Origin: Dermacentor variabilis
Taxonomy: Eukaryota; Arthropoda; Arachnida; Ixodida; Ixodidae
Direction: 5' to 3'
Assembly (NCBI RefSeq): GCF_050947875.1
Contig: NC_134569.1
Location: forward strand, 189,840,067-189,904,066
Length of the DNA stretch: 64,000 nt
Below, in pieces: positions 22,890 to 37,000 of this stretch. The first letter of the stretch is position 1. Every line of letters starts with the position of its first letter. Made by a program: the position numbers and the translations under genes. A model generated the notes under the pieces. It was not told the DNA's origin, made no database searches, and saw only the letters and a program-made list of their open reading frames with translations.

Positions 22890-24800
22890 GCGACGCTACT
22901 GGCCCCACAGGTACAGCTCCCGCGGTGGTGGCACCCGCATGGGTGGTCGTGGCGGGTCGACACCTGCAGTCTGCTGGACAGCTGGCGGCATCTTACTGTC
23001 GTCAACGTCCTCTTCGGAAGCAGGCTCACGTGCCGCCAAGGCAATGTTGCAGAGAGCTGTGCAAGCAGCAGTGATAGTCGCTGCTCGATCGGGTTTGTAG
23101 AGCAGGGTCCCGTAACGCTGCAAGGAGCGGAACCTGTTCTTTACGACCCCGATGGACCTCTCCGCGACATTAAGCATAGCGGTTGCTCCTTGTTGCAGGT
23201 GCCCTCGGGGTGCTGCCAGTTGGATGCTGGGGCACTGGTGTCAAGAGCCACGGCTCCAAGGGATATCGAAAGCATATCTAGCATCAGCAAACGTCCTTGT
23301 CTGCTGGCACTAAATATGCTTTCCAAATCAGTTTATTGAGACACCCAACAAATGACAATGCTGAAATTCATTCCGAGGGATAGCCGGAGTCTCCTGCGCA
23401 AGGGCATGGTGACAGCTTTAGCGATATCTAGTTTATGGTGGCACACATTTGCAGCACTTACCAAGCAAATATTCACCAGGGCGCAGTTCTGCTTCTGTGT
23501 AGCCACGGAGATGGTTACTACGCCACAGCCATGAATCGTGACAGGACCCCGACAAACAGAGGTTGATGTCCTGGATCCAGAGGTCTGCATCGCATGTCCG
23601 CAGATTAAAAATTTGTGCAAATAGTTGTCGTACAAGTCCTTTAAAACACTTTGTTCAATGAACTTCTTTCAATCTCTGCACACTGTGACAGACTGTTCGA
23701 ATACTGCTATGAACAAATCTCAGACATGGAAAGATTGTAGTTAAGGTTTAAACACGCGGACTTGTTTTCGTCAGGGCATTGTCAAAGGTTAGCCCGCCTG
23801 TTCAATTCTCGGACGTCACAAATTGCTGGCGCCCACGCGTTTACCCACATTACTGCTATATGTTTCAGCTAATGTTCCACAACACCCACGACGGGCGCTA
23901 CATGTATTCCAACACGTAGCGCCCACAATTAAACGTGTGCACATTGAACGAGGACGCAGGACAGCGATTACTATGGCACAATCCAGGAGCGGTATTTTGA
24001 GTCCATTGACATCGTGAATCGAGCTTCAGGGAGACTCGGCGATCGAGCAACGGCAATTTCATACGGTCTGAAGCCCGCTCAACCGCAGCGCAACATTTCG
24101 TCAGTGTTCCATCGCGATGTACCCTCAAGAGGAATCAATTCCTGTCGTGGATAGATTCAGAATACCGCTCATACTAGATTCTATAGAAGTCAGAGTGAAA
24201 TAGGAAATTTGTGCGATACAAAAAAATTGACTATGGATACAATGCAAGAATAATACGATCATGATGTTCATGGCATAGAAATCCTTCATCGACATATAGC
24301 TCTTTGTATCCCTGGAGCTCAGGTCAGACTTTGGGGCTGCTTTATGGCGATGAGTGTACCGTCGACGCAGCCGAGCACACCGGGGATGAGTCCTAGCCGC
24401 GCAAACACTGCCTTTACCCTGGCCTTCGCGGCTGTGGTCTGGGGGAAGACCACCCACCGATTTTGCCCACGAACGACAGTTATGGCGTTTGCCACTTCCT
24501 GGATAGTGTCGCTGAGGGACTACTGCGAGAGCCCAATGAATTATTCGCTGCCAACACCCTTCTGGAAACTTCCCGTTGTGAAAAACCTCCGTGCGCGCAA
24601 CACCTTTTGTTCAATCGGAATTCCACTGGCTTGCTGGCACCCGATGATGGCGTCGAGTTCACCGCACAACCAACGCACCGTTTCTTTTGAGGAACGAAAG
24701 CGACGCCGGAATTCGCTTTCTGTCATTCATTCAAACGCATTTCGCAGCTCCAGCCGCTCTCCTTCCTCCTCAAGCAACGCCAGCGCTATTTTCTGGAATT
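22890..24800 (-). pseudogene. HARBI1-like (PIF/Harbinger) transposase pseudogene
   Basis: Minus-strand pieces appear in the expected order. 24726-24541 is the N-terminal helical region (ESEFRRRFRSSKETVRWLCG). 24500-24340 ends at the first catalytic block (LGCVDGTLIAIK). 24330-24250 gives MSMKDFYAMNIMI and a GTATT donor. 23600-23466 has WIQDINLCLSGSCHDSWLWR with the second acidic region, then a GTAAGT donor. 23290-23170 has GDSGYPLEPWLLTPV. 23177-22990 has the third block (ERSIGVVKNRFRSLQRYGTL). It contains stops (after LRNAFE, after GVGSE and in LSQ*SLSD) and two frameshifts (after AIKQP, and between RSNRYA and NVAERS), so it cannot encode a working nuclease. Confidence 0.8.
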
Positions 24801-24809
24801 AAACTATCT

Positions 24810-26165
24810 ATTGGATTCGAACGTGCCATTTCGCAGCTACAGCCGCCGGTTGGATCCAATCAAATCCACCAGACGCGCCATGCGAAGCCGGTCTCGTAAG
24901 GAGCTTAGGATCGCTCCAAACTTCCCAACTCCCGTGGGGTTCGGCGCCTAGCAGACGACGTGGTCGGCTGCATGATGATCGGCAGGAGCGCGTTGTAATT
25001 TTGACGTCACCAAAAACGTGGCCGCGCCCCGCGGCTGGCGACGTTGGCCAATCGCGCGCGCCGTTAACCGACCGAACGCGCTGAACAACGATCTCCAATC
25101 GCACCCCAGCTCTTTGAGATGGTGATTGGTAAGTTTGGCAACAGCTAGAAATGTGATGGATGGCTTCCTAGTTGGTTTACGTATTTCATATTAAATGTTT
25201 TCAGTATATTTCATGGTATGTTAATTAAGGGGTGGTTTACGATAATTAATCTCATTTGCTTGCTCAACCTGGAATTTGATGTCCAGTGTCAGTACTCATA
25301 AGAACTTCACTAAATGATAAGAGCAAATGTGTGTCTACGTCGAAGGGCGCAGATTGTTGTGAAAAAGAGAAACAAAGACGCATAGTATACTGCCAATGCA
25401 AACAATTTATTCTCTAAGTGTGGCAGCAGCAGTTACAAAACAACTTGCACATTTGCCCAGCGAAAGCGTAACAGACAGTATCAACAAAGAACAAAAGGTG
25501 AAAAGTTGTCACACAGGAGAGGAGGCAGGGAAAATAAACAGCTGTACATACGAAAAGGATATAGTACAAAATGAAGATAGCATTTTTGAACAGCTCATCT
25601 TACGTCTCTTCCACGGTTATTTCATGCAGTGCACCCTCAACCTCTATTATTTACGCGTTTCTGTTGAATCATGTTTTGTTGAAGCATGTTTTGGTGTTGG
25701 TCGCTTATCCCATCTCCAACAGAGGACTAATGTTATAGAAATTCAAATGGCGTGCTTCATGATCAAATCATGGTGTTTGCGCGTAAAACCTCAGAATTCA
25801 ATGTCAAAAATGGTTCTGATTGCCAGCAACTGTCTTTATTTTCTGGTCGTGCTCAATTCACATCAGGTTGAGAACGACAAAAACAGAGTAGGATATGCTC
25901 CTGTGACCAAAGTAACAAAATTTACGAAGAGCGCCAGTGTAGCACTGCCAATCACAATTCACTCAGGTGTGAGCAACCGAGGGCCACCATGTGGCATTAA
26001 AGTTCGCGTCACCACAACTTATGCGCGAGTCCTGCTGCTTGCAAGCTGAATGGACGCTATTCATACAATGCTTTCGGCTGTACCTTACCGCTACCAATGA
26101 AGAAGCCCTGCCTGATAAACAAAAGCTAGCCCTACAACTCAATTTAGCCACAGCACTGGTGATTG
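24810..26165. other. Unassigned, possible 3' UTR material
   Basis: 24830-25120 is GC-rich. At 25396-25410 the minus strand has AATAAA, which may mark the 3' end of a minus-strand transcript coming from beyond 25.4 kb. No motif was found in the long plus-strand ORF here. Confidence 0.25.
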
Positions 26166-26169
26166 TTAC

Positions 26170-28360
26170 ATACGTAATGAAGTGTTGGACAGCCGAAGCG
26201 CAAGCAAAATCGCCAATGCGGCGCACGAGACAGTGCTCAACATGAACCAGTTCTCTTCTCTGAGGACCTTTCTGGATCCACAGCCCACATCCAATAAACC
26301 TCTCGTCAAGTGCTGGGGGGTGCTGAGGTATTCACAATGCCTGCATCCTGGAACTCCGATTCCGCACGGCGCAGTCGACCATGCCAGCCGATACTGCCCA
26401 GCAGACGTCGCCACCACCAGCTATCCTTTTCTCCGGCGCAGTTTGCCAGAGACCCCGCTGTATTCAGTGGCAAAGAAAACCACAATGTCTGCGTCTGGCT
26501 CACATGGTACGAGAGACGGCGAGAACGCACAATTGATGGGATGATACCACGAAGATGAACATTCTCATCTTTTACCTCTTGGATGTGGCAAACTTGTGGT
26601 ATAAGAACCACGAAACAAATTTTCAGACCTGGCGTGCTTTCAAAGCGTCCTTCTTGGATGTTTTCTGCTGCCCTGTCGTTCAGTAGCTGTGAGCTGAACG
26701 TGTACGCGCTCAGACGCAACATCCTGGTGAGACATGTACTTGATATATCGAGGACGTCGTCAACCTGTGCAGGTGTGTCGATGCTTCACTGACAGATGCT
26801 GCTAGGATTCAGCATATAATTAAGGGCATTGACGATGGCGTCTTTCAGATGTGCTCCGTTAAGCAATTCAGAAGGAGATTGCCGATTGCCATCCAGCAAC
26901 AGCCTGTCGCCGCGTTCTTGAGATATGCTGAAGCAGCTACATGGCAGCAGCCGCCAGCCTACTTGCCATTTCGTCCAGCGTCGCCAACGACTATCCCTTC
27001 TACACATGTTCCTTGGCATGTTCCCATAGTCGCGACAGCCCCTTCTCCATGTATTGGCGTCATCCTATCGTCGTCGCGAATTCTTGCCGTATGTGCATTG
27101 GACATGTGTAATGATTGGCCGATCTGGTCTGCATGTGGCGGCCCCGGCCATATCGCCAGGCACTGCGGCCATCGCATGCAACTGTTTCGGGATACTTCAA
27201 CATACTACGTTGACTGGCCCTGTTCGTAATACGACTCTTCGGACCCGCAATCCAGTATGTCGCTGAGTGGCCATCCAAGTCCAGTTGCGCAACTTTGCCG
27301 GTCTTTGTCTTATATGCATTGTCGTTCTGCCTCTGGAGAAAGGTGAAACTGAGTGCCGCAGTTCCAGAAGCAACAGTTGCACCGCTGTTGAAATGCCGTA
27401 GTTCTCACATTTTTCGCGTCGAAAGTTTTCGGAAGTTTTTGTGGACGGCGCCCGTGCATGTGCTCATGCGCTGCCATTTCTTATTTGCGCAACGCTCTGC
27501 AGTAAACGCCTAAAAGTGATGTCTCTTAGTGCACTTTGACTGCGCACAACAAACGGCCTCACTGAACGGTTTAATCTTTGGGCGACATGCTTGCGACATT
27601 CACGACCCACGTCCAGTAAACATCTTTTTACATACAAACCTAGATATCAGTGCTAGATTTCAATACAAATAGCGATGTCATCCTTCAAAAGTTGCTTCAA
27701 CGAACTAGCACCTGGTTCTCGCATTTGCTATTTACGCCTAAAACACTGGTATGCAAGTCGCAACCGATATTTCTCCATTCTTCCAATTTTACGGTCGCCA
27801 ACTGTGTATTACCATAGAGACCTTCCTGTTATACAACCCTGATGCCTCCGAGTATGCGCCCATTTCCGAAGCTGCCCGATGTGCCGAAGAATGTTTTCAA
27901 CTGGCCAAGCGTTTGACTACGACCGACCAGCAGCAGCACCACAAATAGATCCAGGACGACCACCCTTGCGCCACTCCTTTCCTTCCTGGAACACTCGTAT
28001 CATTGTATGTACCACTGGTCTGTGTTGCGAACTGCTCCCAAAGTATGATGGGCCCTACCACATGGTCGACCGTACATCTCCTGTTAACTACGTCATCGAG
28101 CCTCTTACGGCACTTGCTGATCTCCGCCGCCGTGGACGCAATATCGTACACGTAGAGTGCCTCAAGTCCTACTTGGACCCCCCTGTGCCCACCTCTTAGA
28201 TCGCCAGGATGGCTCCTGCTTATTCCAGACAGACAATGGTAATAAAGACGAGGAAGCCGAAGCGCGAGCAGGATCGCCAGCGCAGCGCGCGAGACTGCGC
28301 TCGACTTGAAACAGTGCTCATCACTGCAAACCATTCTGGATTCACGACCCACGTCCAGTA
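26170..28360 (+). mobile_element. Degenerate Ty3/gypsy element with internal deletion
   Basis: LTR-related sequence occurs at both ends (26195-26305 and 28235-28365; shared GCCGAAGCGC, GACAGTGCTCA-type and CCCACGTCCAGTAAAC-type blocks). Gag follows the left one in several frames: RDPAVFSGKENHN and WLTWYERR (about 26450), DVANLWYKNHETNFQTWRAF (about 26590), ARIQHIIKGIDDGVF (about 26810) and a zinc knuckle remnant WSACGGPGHIARHC (about 27135) that lacks one cysteine. Protease, RT and most of integrase are gone. 27760-28199 is the integrase C-terminus (DASEYAPISEAARCAEECFQ and VDRTSPVNYVIEPL). Confidence 0.75.
27598..27709 (+). repeat. Duplicated LTR-flank junction, copy A
   Basis: Nearly identical to 28340-28450. 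It contains the LTR 3' end (ATTCACGACCCACGTCC...AACATC) followed by the same non-LTR flank (TTTTTACATACAAACCTAG and onward). Confidence 0.8.
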
Positions 28361-28450
28361 AACATCTTTTTACATACAAACCTAGATATCAGTGCTAGAT
28401 TTCAATACAAATAGCGATGTCATCCTTCTAAAGTTGCTTAAACGAATAGC
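28340..28450 (+). repeat. Duplicated LTR-flank junction, copy B
   Basis: Partner of 27598-27709, lying at the true 3' end of the gypsy remnant. The two differ at only a few positions. Confidence 0.8.
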
Positions 28451-30554
28451 GTGATGAAGGTAACAGAACTAACGATGGACTACACAAAATGCGGATGCTG
28501 CACGAAGTATTTAAACCACCTCAAGAAGAGACAGACAACAGATATAGCATTCGGGAGCAACTGGCTACGCAACTTCATAAAACTAACAAACTGCGAAAAA
28601 AGGGGCAGGTTCGAATTACGTGACTACCGCAATCGGACATAGCTACAATTACTGCTAGAATGTCGTCGTAGTGCAGGTCGAAAATGGGCATTTTCGATGA
28701 CAGATGACGTGCGTTCAATGTGTTCACTGTCCTTAAGCGTGCTAAGACAGACGCTCAACGGGTCAGCTATAGGGTCTCCATAGATTTTGAGTTCTTAATG
28801 CCATTTGGCCCCAGGCACATCATCCCTAACACTTTGGCTCAGCACATGGCCAGGTTTTGGTTTCGTCATTTTTCCAGCTGTTCTTGGTCGGACGGCACAA
28901 ATGCGTACCGAACCTCTCGTTCGGCGAGGTCGGCGCCTTGCCAATCTTGTTGGTTGTACCCTAAATTTGTTGCCGTGCCTGATAGGCTTTCCCATGGCCT
29001 TTAGTCTCAACATGTATGCAAACACAGCGCTTCTGGTATTCAACTTTAACAGGTCTTCTGTTATGAACTAGATAACAGCAGCCTATTGAGGAATGCAGTC
29101 ACCAAGTCCATGGGCGCGCTGGTATGCTGCATTGAATGCAGCACACTTTCTTTGTGGTCCTGCAAAAAGTGAGGTAAATTAACATGTTTGATCTTGAAAG
29201 TCCTTTAAGCCAACTTGAGATGTTTTTTTTTTGCTTTGAAGGGACGCGTGTTAAAGCCAGGACACTTACAGATGCGTTAAAATAAAAGGCTATCAAAATA
29301 CACTCCTTTGATAAGTCGTTCATGATATGTTCTAGCTTGAGGACATTTGAACAGAGTGCATTTACTATAAAGGTACACGATATGCCTAGATATTGGATAT
29401 AAGCAACTAAAAATATATATTAAGCACCTAAAAAGGCACCTAAAGGTGTTTGTTAGGTGCTCTAGGGGCCACAATATGCAGTACAAGCTGTTTGCACACA
29501 CGTAAGCGAATCCATTCTAAGCTCTCTCGCAGTGCCGCTTGCATTCCTGGCATGCTTCACTGCATGGCATATATGCTTCACCGCATGAAACCTTAGTGTT
29601 GCGACGAAGCGGAATCAAAAAGACAGATTATTGCACATTGAAACACTTTCATTTTTATTGCAAATATATTATTTCAAAAATTCGAATACTGGCACAGCCC
29701 TACATTTCATACAGTAAATCTATGTCTCATATCTATCTTAATGAAAGCACACAAGCCTTCACTTAGGGCAGGAACCAGTATTGTGCAACTCTTCATAATC
29801 TCTGCACTTGGTTGGATTTATTATAGGCTACCACATGGACTAATAGAATGTTGCAGCAAACCTATAATTTGATACAGTTCCTGATGCAATAGAGCTATAA
29901 TAGGGTAATAGAGCTATAAGGGCTGCACTTTTACTGCTTACAATGCATGAAGTGCCACTTGCTTGCACAGAAGTAATATAGTTGCAGAAATGCTGAGCAG
30001 TTCATTGAAAGTGCCGAAATTCGTGTGTCACCGTCCTAAAACATTATGACAACCTTATCAAGGTTTGTATTCAGGCTCGAGATGGCGCCTATGCTTGCTC
30101 AGGAGAAATTTCCAGCGTAAGAATGTGGCGTCCATGTCTCCAGTTTTCAATCATATCTTGGGTGAAGCAAAACCGGACAGACGCTGGTGCCTGGTGTCCC
30201 CAAATTATATTTTCGGCCGAGCCCGCTCAATCAGGCAGAATCCGGCTTCTGCCGATTCCACTTATCGTGCATGGTGAGCGTGCTAGGCGTGTCCTCGTTC
30301 TCTTTTGTGACCGGACCATTATGGCACGTAGTTGTGTGCTAGAATATCATGCCAATACACTGTGCATGCATTTCGTTGTGTGTGACAGCTTCATCCACTC
30401 CGAAGTCCTTAGTTATAGCTGGTGCGACCACCCGGCATTCTTAAAACTTCCCTACTGTTTGGTGATGATAGCCGACTTCAAAATGTGCAGAGGCGCCAGC
30501 GATGTTGACCTAGTAGTCCTCAGTTTTCCAAATATGGACAGGGCCCAGTTCCAC
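28451..30554. other. Unassigned sequence upstream of the large transposon
   Basis: Short ORFs only. No domain, tRNA-like or LTR-like feature recognised. Confidence 0.4.
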
Positions 30555-30587
30555 TTAAAGGGACACTAAAGGTTACCAGAAAGTCAA
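30555..30587 (+). repeat. Left TTAA target site and 29-bp terminal inverted repeat
   Basis: TTAA at 30555-30558, then the inverted repeat 30559-30587 (AGGGACACTAAAGGTTACCA followed by GAAAGTCAA). It is identical over 29/29 bases to the reverse complement of 45292-45320. Confidence 0.95.
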
Positions 30588-31027
30588 GTTAAAGTGGTAG
30601 AGCAATGTTCTAGAACGTCTAAGGCGTCAATATAATCGCGAACAGAGCTTTAGTAACCGAGAAATTGAGGTAAATGCATGACACGATTTGAGACCCCCCA
30701 GCGACATTCCGGTACTAACCCGATGACGAAAGGACTCCCCATAACTTATGTTACTAATACTCAACTACTCGTATTAAAAATATCGTTTCATTCGATTATA
30801 AGATGGAAGAAAATGCTACTTGTCTACGTCTACTCGATTCTAAGAAAAAATAACATTTTGACGTTACCCTTCAGTAGTATGGGTGGTCGAAAGGTTTCGT
30901 TTTCGCTCGACTCTGCGCGCACGACTCTGCGCCCCGCACGCTTCGGAGTTTCAGTAGTTTCGTTATCGCGTCGTGCTGTGCGGGTTCTGCTGGCTCGTGA
31001 AACTTTCATTTGGAACAAGCAGCGAGA

Positions 31028-34000
31028 ATGCCACGTCCATGTGATGGCGTGGGATGCCCGAACGGTTCGCGGAACTTGGCCAAGGGCAGTCGCAGCGGCG
31101 AATCCAACGTTACTTATCACTGTGTGCCAAGGAGTGAACCTCTCCGTTCGAAGTGGTTAAGTGCCGTACCTCTGCTACAACTCGTTGGCAAAGAGCCGAA
31201 AAATCGCGTAGTGTGCTCGCTGCACTTTCGTCCAGAGGATTACGAGTTTAACGCCGACTTACTGAAGTCGTCTGGAGTGCCTATCAGAGCAATGCTTTCC
31301 CGTAGCGCTGTTCCGTCGGTCTTGCCTGCATTCTCCGAAGCGCAAGAACAACTGCAGGACGAAGACGGGGCGGTGAGTGCGGCATTTTGTTTCCACGAAG
31401 GAAAAGCTAGAAATGTGCGAATATGTACAGCCATGACATAAAGTTGCTTGTATTTTCAGGCTGAACGTAGCGAATCGCAAGCCAGCGCTTCGACAGTCGA
31501 CACCTCCTACAAAAGCGACGTACAGGTACGCAAAATGCGCGAAAACTGGCTATTACTGGCGCTCTCGCTCGATGACTGCACTGACAGAAGTCACTGCACA
31601 AACTGGTTGCACCTGACGTGTTCGTTATTTTCTAGGCGACTCGTGACGCGGGGACAGATGCAAGCCTCTCGTCGAGCACTGCCGAACAAAGTTGCAGTAG
31701 CGTTGGAAATACGAAATCTGTACAAGTTCGTCTGCCCGGCACGAGCATTGGTGAGTTTGCTTCTGGTAATGTTGGCATCAGCACTTAAATTCAAGGAATG
31801 TTCATTTTGATCACAGGTAGTCTCATTTCCATTTACAGTAATATTTAAAGCAATCCTCACCTACAATGGTCAGTTGAATAGCTTTTTTCCAACGTGACTT
31901 TTATTGCAGGAGTTCAAGTTAACACAACAATGAAGGAAACAAAGGAAAAGGGAACGCAGGTTTGCAGGAGAAGGAAGCCCGTGACATCAACACCTGTGAA
32001 GAGGCGTTGTAGTGCTCGAAGAGCTGATGGAGCCAAACGACGGCGACAAACATCTAGACAGGAGGCCAGCTTTCTCGCCTCACCTGATGCATCACCGGTA
32101 GCTTGCAAAGCTGACAGGCATGACACGACATATGAGCCAGACAACTCGACTTGTACCTTGGATGCAACATTAGCTGATGAGTGAGCAGGACTCATATTTT
32201 ACTACATAGGAAGCCATGCTCAAAAATAGTGACATGCAATGATAAAGACATGGAGTAGCAACTCCCGACACTAATTCCGTTTCTTAGAACCATTCCCCTT
32301 TGCAAAAAAGAGCTCAAATGCCATAAGTCTTGGAGCTTGACTTTGGACAGTGTTTTTTTGCAACTTTAATCAACACAAATTAGAGAGCATGGTTCAAGAT
32401 TACCGTTAGAATTTATAAGGAAAAAAAAACCCTCACAATCTGGATGAAACTTTCACAAAATTATTTCTAGCGCTTTCTATTATGAGTGTCATCACAAGAA
32501 GTGTTTCCTGGCGTGATTGGTGCAGCATAACTTATGGAACAGTACCTCCCAGATATAGTGAGGCAATTTATTAATCATGGTGTAAACAGTGTATATTGTC
32601 AAATGCATATATTTGTGAAACCTGACAGTGAGCACTTCCTTTTCCAGAAGCGACGAAGATGCGCATGCAAACCGGAAGGACTACTTCCTTGTCCACAGCA
32701 CCTGCCTAGTCCCCCTTCTGAGTCAGTGCCGCACTTGTTTGTCAGCTTCATGCACAGTGAAGCTGTTTTACACTGGCACACGCATTACAGCAGAAACTGA
32801 ATGTCCACACGCACATGTGCATACGTGGTCCAGCCAGCCACTTGTTGGAACCAAGCCGAGGGGCAACATCGACCTGGCAACGGCTCTGCTTTTTTCCGGC
32901 TCAAGTCCTACTAGTGCTCTCAGGATGATGCGGCTGATGGGTGTGCAAGTCATGAGCGACCAGGCTTTCTTCAATTACCAGAAGGCATACCTTCTTCCTT
33001 CAGTGACCATGGTAATTGCACAGCTTCCACTTTTCATAATGCCAACCTGCAGTACCTCTGGCACCATTCAAATATGCTCAAAAGGCACTTTATTTCGAAC
33101 CTGAGTATTAGTTCTGTGCTTACTTTCACCAAGAGAGAGAGAGAGAGAAATTTATTTACAGAAAGGTAGAGAGGTCGGCCTGAGCTATAACTTGCTCTGG
33201 CCTGCTACTCTACACTGGGGAGAAGGGACGGGAAGGGAAAGGGCTGATGATGGTATAAGGAAGAGATGCGTATAGACAAATTCACAGAGTTGTGGCATCT
33301 CTAAAGCCGTGCGTCCAGCTCAGTGGCTTGGAGAAAAGCTATAGCGGCACTTGTTACCACGGCTGCGCTGTTTGCATTAGGCCACGGACCTAAAAGAAAC
33401 TCGTCTGATAGCGGTCTCTTATGGATCGCTGCAATGGAAGAGACAAGTTGCTGTCGTTCTTGCGTGTACGCAGGACACACGCAAAATATATGTTCAAGTG
33501 TTTCTGGCACCGCGCAGTATTCAGTTTGGGCTAGTATCACTGGCACCTATCGTATGTCTATAACAGTTGGTGAATGCGACACCAACGCGAATCCGGTGCA
33601 CCATGCTCGTGTGGCTTTTTTTGAACTTGTGAGGCATACGAAATTTCATTTCTTGGTCCCATTTGTGTAATCGCTTGTGTCGTCGATCTGGTTGGGTCCA
33701 GTGTTTTAACGTACGGTTGCGTATTACTTTCACCAATGTGAACATACATTATTATGATGTTGTGCAGTTCATTGCATCAGTAATGAAAGAACAGTAAATT
33801 GGGTTGCCATTTTCATTTTATTCAGAACCTCTACATCGCTGACATTACAGCTTTTACAGACTTCGGCATTCCACGCCAAGGGAACCAACATCAATTTTTT
33901 CCCTTTCTTTTATTGCTGCCAGGAATGTAACTGAAAAAAATTGTAAGTGTTGATTGTTGCAGGAAAGTATTTCCTTCAGCCAAAGGATATATTTTTTTCA

Positions 34001-37000
34001 TAAGGCTATTCCGTGAAAACTGGTCCTCCTAGTACTGTGTAAGCTAATGTAATGCATTGGTGGCTCAGATGAGTATGGCTGAAGAATGTAACTTCGTAAC
34101 GTCAGAAATTCAGCAAGTTTGTCCTGCATAATTGAAAATCTAACTGCACTACTTGGGACAAGAACAAAAATCAATGAGTAGGCGAGGACAGGCACTGCCT
34201 TTCTGATGGGTCTCTGTATTATACATGTGCTACACATGTGCATGCCGTATGCTAGAAACAAAGAATTGAAGAAGTGCAGCATAGATAGAACACCAATGAA
34301 AACATGACAAGCTTATGTTTCTGGTTGTTAGGCGGAAAGGGTAACTTGCAAGTATGACAAGGTATTACTAACACCCTACATGCATCTTGTTTCCTGCCTT
34401 AAAGAAATATCGAACAGCATGTAGGAGTGCAAATAGTTACCTTCCTCCATCCCGCATAAACACTATATTTCCAATGCAACATAAAAGAAAATGCAAATGT
34501 GTTGCCAAGCAGCAGATGCATTGTTTAAATGACTCTCTGCATGAGCACAATAACAATGATGAACTAGGCATTTTAGTGAATCGTTGTCATGCCTGTGGGG
34601 TGCAATCTTTGAAGAAGCCCAGATAGTGTGGGAAGGCACACTGTGAATGAGCAATCCACCTATCTCATTACTGCAGAAATAAATGCTGTGTTCGACGATC
34701 ATGGGCACGCTGTGCAGGCAATAGCAAGTCATGTTTTCACTGGTGCTTAATTTATCTGTGCTGCACTTCATTATTCCTTTGTTTTTAGTGTACAATGCAT
34801 TTACACTCTCGTTTGTAATAGACCGTCTCAATGTAATGTCAAAGGATGGCCTTCTCTGCTTGTCGACTTATGGTAATGTGCAGCACAAACGATGAGGACA
34901 ACAAACTGTGCGGAATGATCCCTGATATAACTACATTTAATTCCCAGAAAACGCCTGTTGGAATACAAACAAAAAGTTAGTAAACCCAGCTATTACACAA
35001 GAAGTAAATCCAGCTATTACAGAAGATGCACAAAAAGACAGATGGAAACAAACCGCAAGGACAACACGGATTTAAAGATATGAATAACTTATGCGTGGAC
35101 ACCAGGTACATGAAAATGTGAGAGACTAGTTGAAAATCACATGCTCAAAAACTATGCACCTGACCAGTCCTTGTGCGACAAGGTTACTTTGGATTGTAAA
35201 ACTGATATTGATGTCTGGCTGACACGCATGATTCCTCTTTTCTTTATGTTGCATGCCTCTGCCAGCTTGTGGGTCCTCTGATTTCCGTGCTGCAAAATCA
35301 CATCAACATCACTAAAAATTCGCATGTGAACTAGTCGAGGCATAGCACATACATAAAAGAGGGATCGCGTGCATCAGGCAGACATCGGTATCACATTTAG
35401 AAAGCAAGTAACCTTGCATAGTTTTTGACAAGCAATGATTTTTAACTAGTGTGTCACTTTTTAATGTACCTGATAAGTTTTGTTGCATTTATAAGTCTGT
35501 GTTATCCTCAAGGTTTGTATCTCTTCCTACTGTCGTTATCATCGTGTCATAGCTGGGTTCGTGTATCTTCTTTTCTATTAAAACAAGCAATTTCTGTGAA
35601 TAAAGTGCAGTTGAAGCTCAGTGCTCATCCTGCGCAGTTCTTTGTCCTCATCGTACGACCTGCCCGTTACCATGAATGCAACCAACTTGCCCAATGTTCC
35701 ATTCTTTCAAGCATCTATTTATGTCCTCGTCCCCAGTCACATTTTGAATCACTCTGAAGCACACTCATTAGGACATTCTTGCTAACTAGTTGGTTCACAC
35801 TTGAAGGAAGGTTAAAACTGCATGAAAAAACTAGGGGAAGCAAAGGAATACACAAGTCTGCATTCGTGATGTATTGTGTGTTCCTTCTACTTGTATTTGT
35901 TTTTTTGCGCAGTTTTAACCTTCCCATGCTCATTAACAGCGTGAATTCTTTTAGCAAATCTCTCTGTCCCCTGTGCCACTTTTGTGCTTGAACTTTACTC
36001 GTGAATTCCTTACAGGTCTTGGATGACCATCAGAAAACTTTGCTGACAGAGCTCAGCGATACCAGCCTGCAGCTTTGCGGGGATGGGCGATGTGATTCCC
36101 CTGGCCACAGCGCCAAGTTCCTCTCGTACTCCTTCCTGTGCCCTGAAAAGAGAAAAATCATACACACAGAGCAAGTTCAAGTGAAGGAGGTAAGTCAAGC
36201 AAGGAGCAGTTCAGATGCTTTCATGATAGGTCTTATTATACAAGCAATATTTACCCCAGCCAACTAAAATATGGCATGCAACGTTGACACGCAATCCGAG
36301 CCGTTCAGTGGCATATCGCAGTAAAGAGGTGGTCCTTCTTTCGAGATTTCTAAACTGGGTATTGCTACGATTATATTTTTCAGGCTGTGTAATAATACCG
36401 GAAATACCAAGGTCTGAATAAGAAACACCAATGTATGAAAGCCTCTAACCCTACAGCTAGAAAAGAACTAGCAGAACTTTCCAAGTTAATCAACAAGCGA
36501 AAGACAGCTGACATAAGGAAGTGTAATATGGATAGAATTGAAGATGCTCTCAAGAACGGAGGAAGCCTAAAAGCAGTGAAGAAGAAACTAGGAATAGGCA
36601 AGAATAAGATGTATGCGTTAAGAGACAAAGCCGGCAATATCATTACTAATATGGATGAGATAGTTCAAGTGGCTGAGGAGTTCTATAGATATTTATACAG
36701 TACCAGTGGTACCCACGATGATAATGGAAGAGAGAATAGTCTAGAGTAATTTGAAATCCCACAAGTAACGCCGGAAGAAGTAAAGAAAGCCTTGGGAGCT
36801 ATGCAAAGGGGGAAGGCAGCTGGGGAGGATCAGGTAACAGCGGATTTGTTGAAGGTTGGTGGGCAGATTGTTCTACAAAAACTGGCCACCCTGTATACGC
36901 AATGCCTCATGACCTCAAGTGTACCAGAATCTTGAAAGGACGCCAACATAATCTTAATCCATAAGAAAGGGGACTCCAAAGACTCCAAAGCAGGGGACAG

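Noticed and set aside
25396..26049. 217-codon plus-strand ORF
   Set aside because: Composition is random-looking with no domain, its codons drift through AT-rich sequence, and the minus strand has a polyadenylation-like signal at its start; probably fortuitous.
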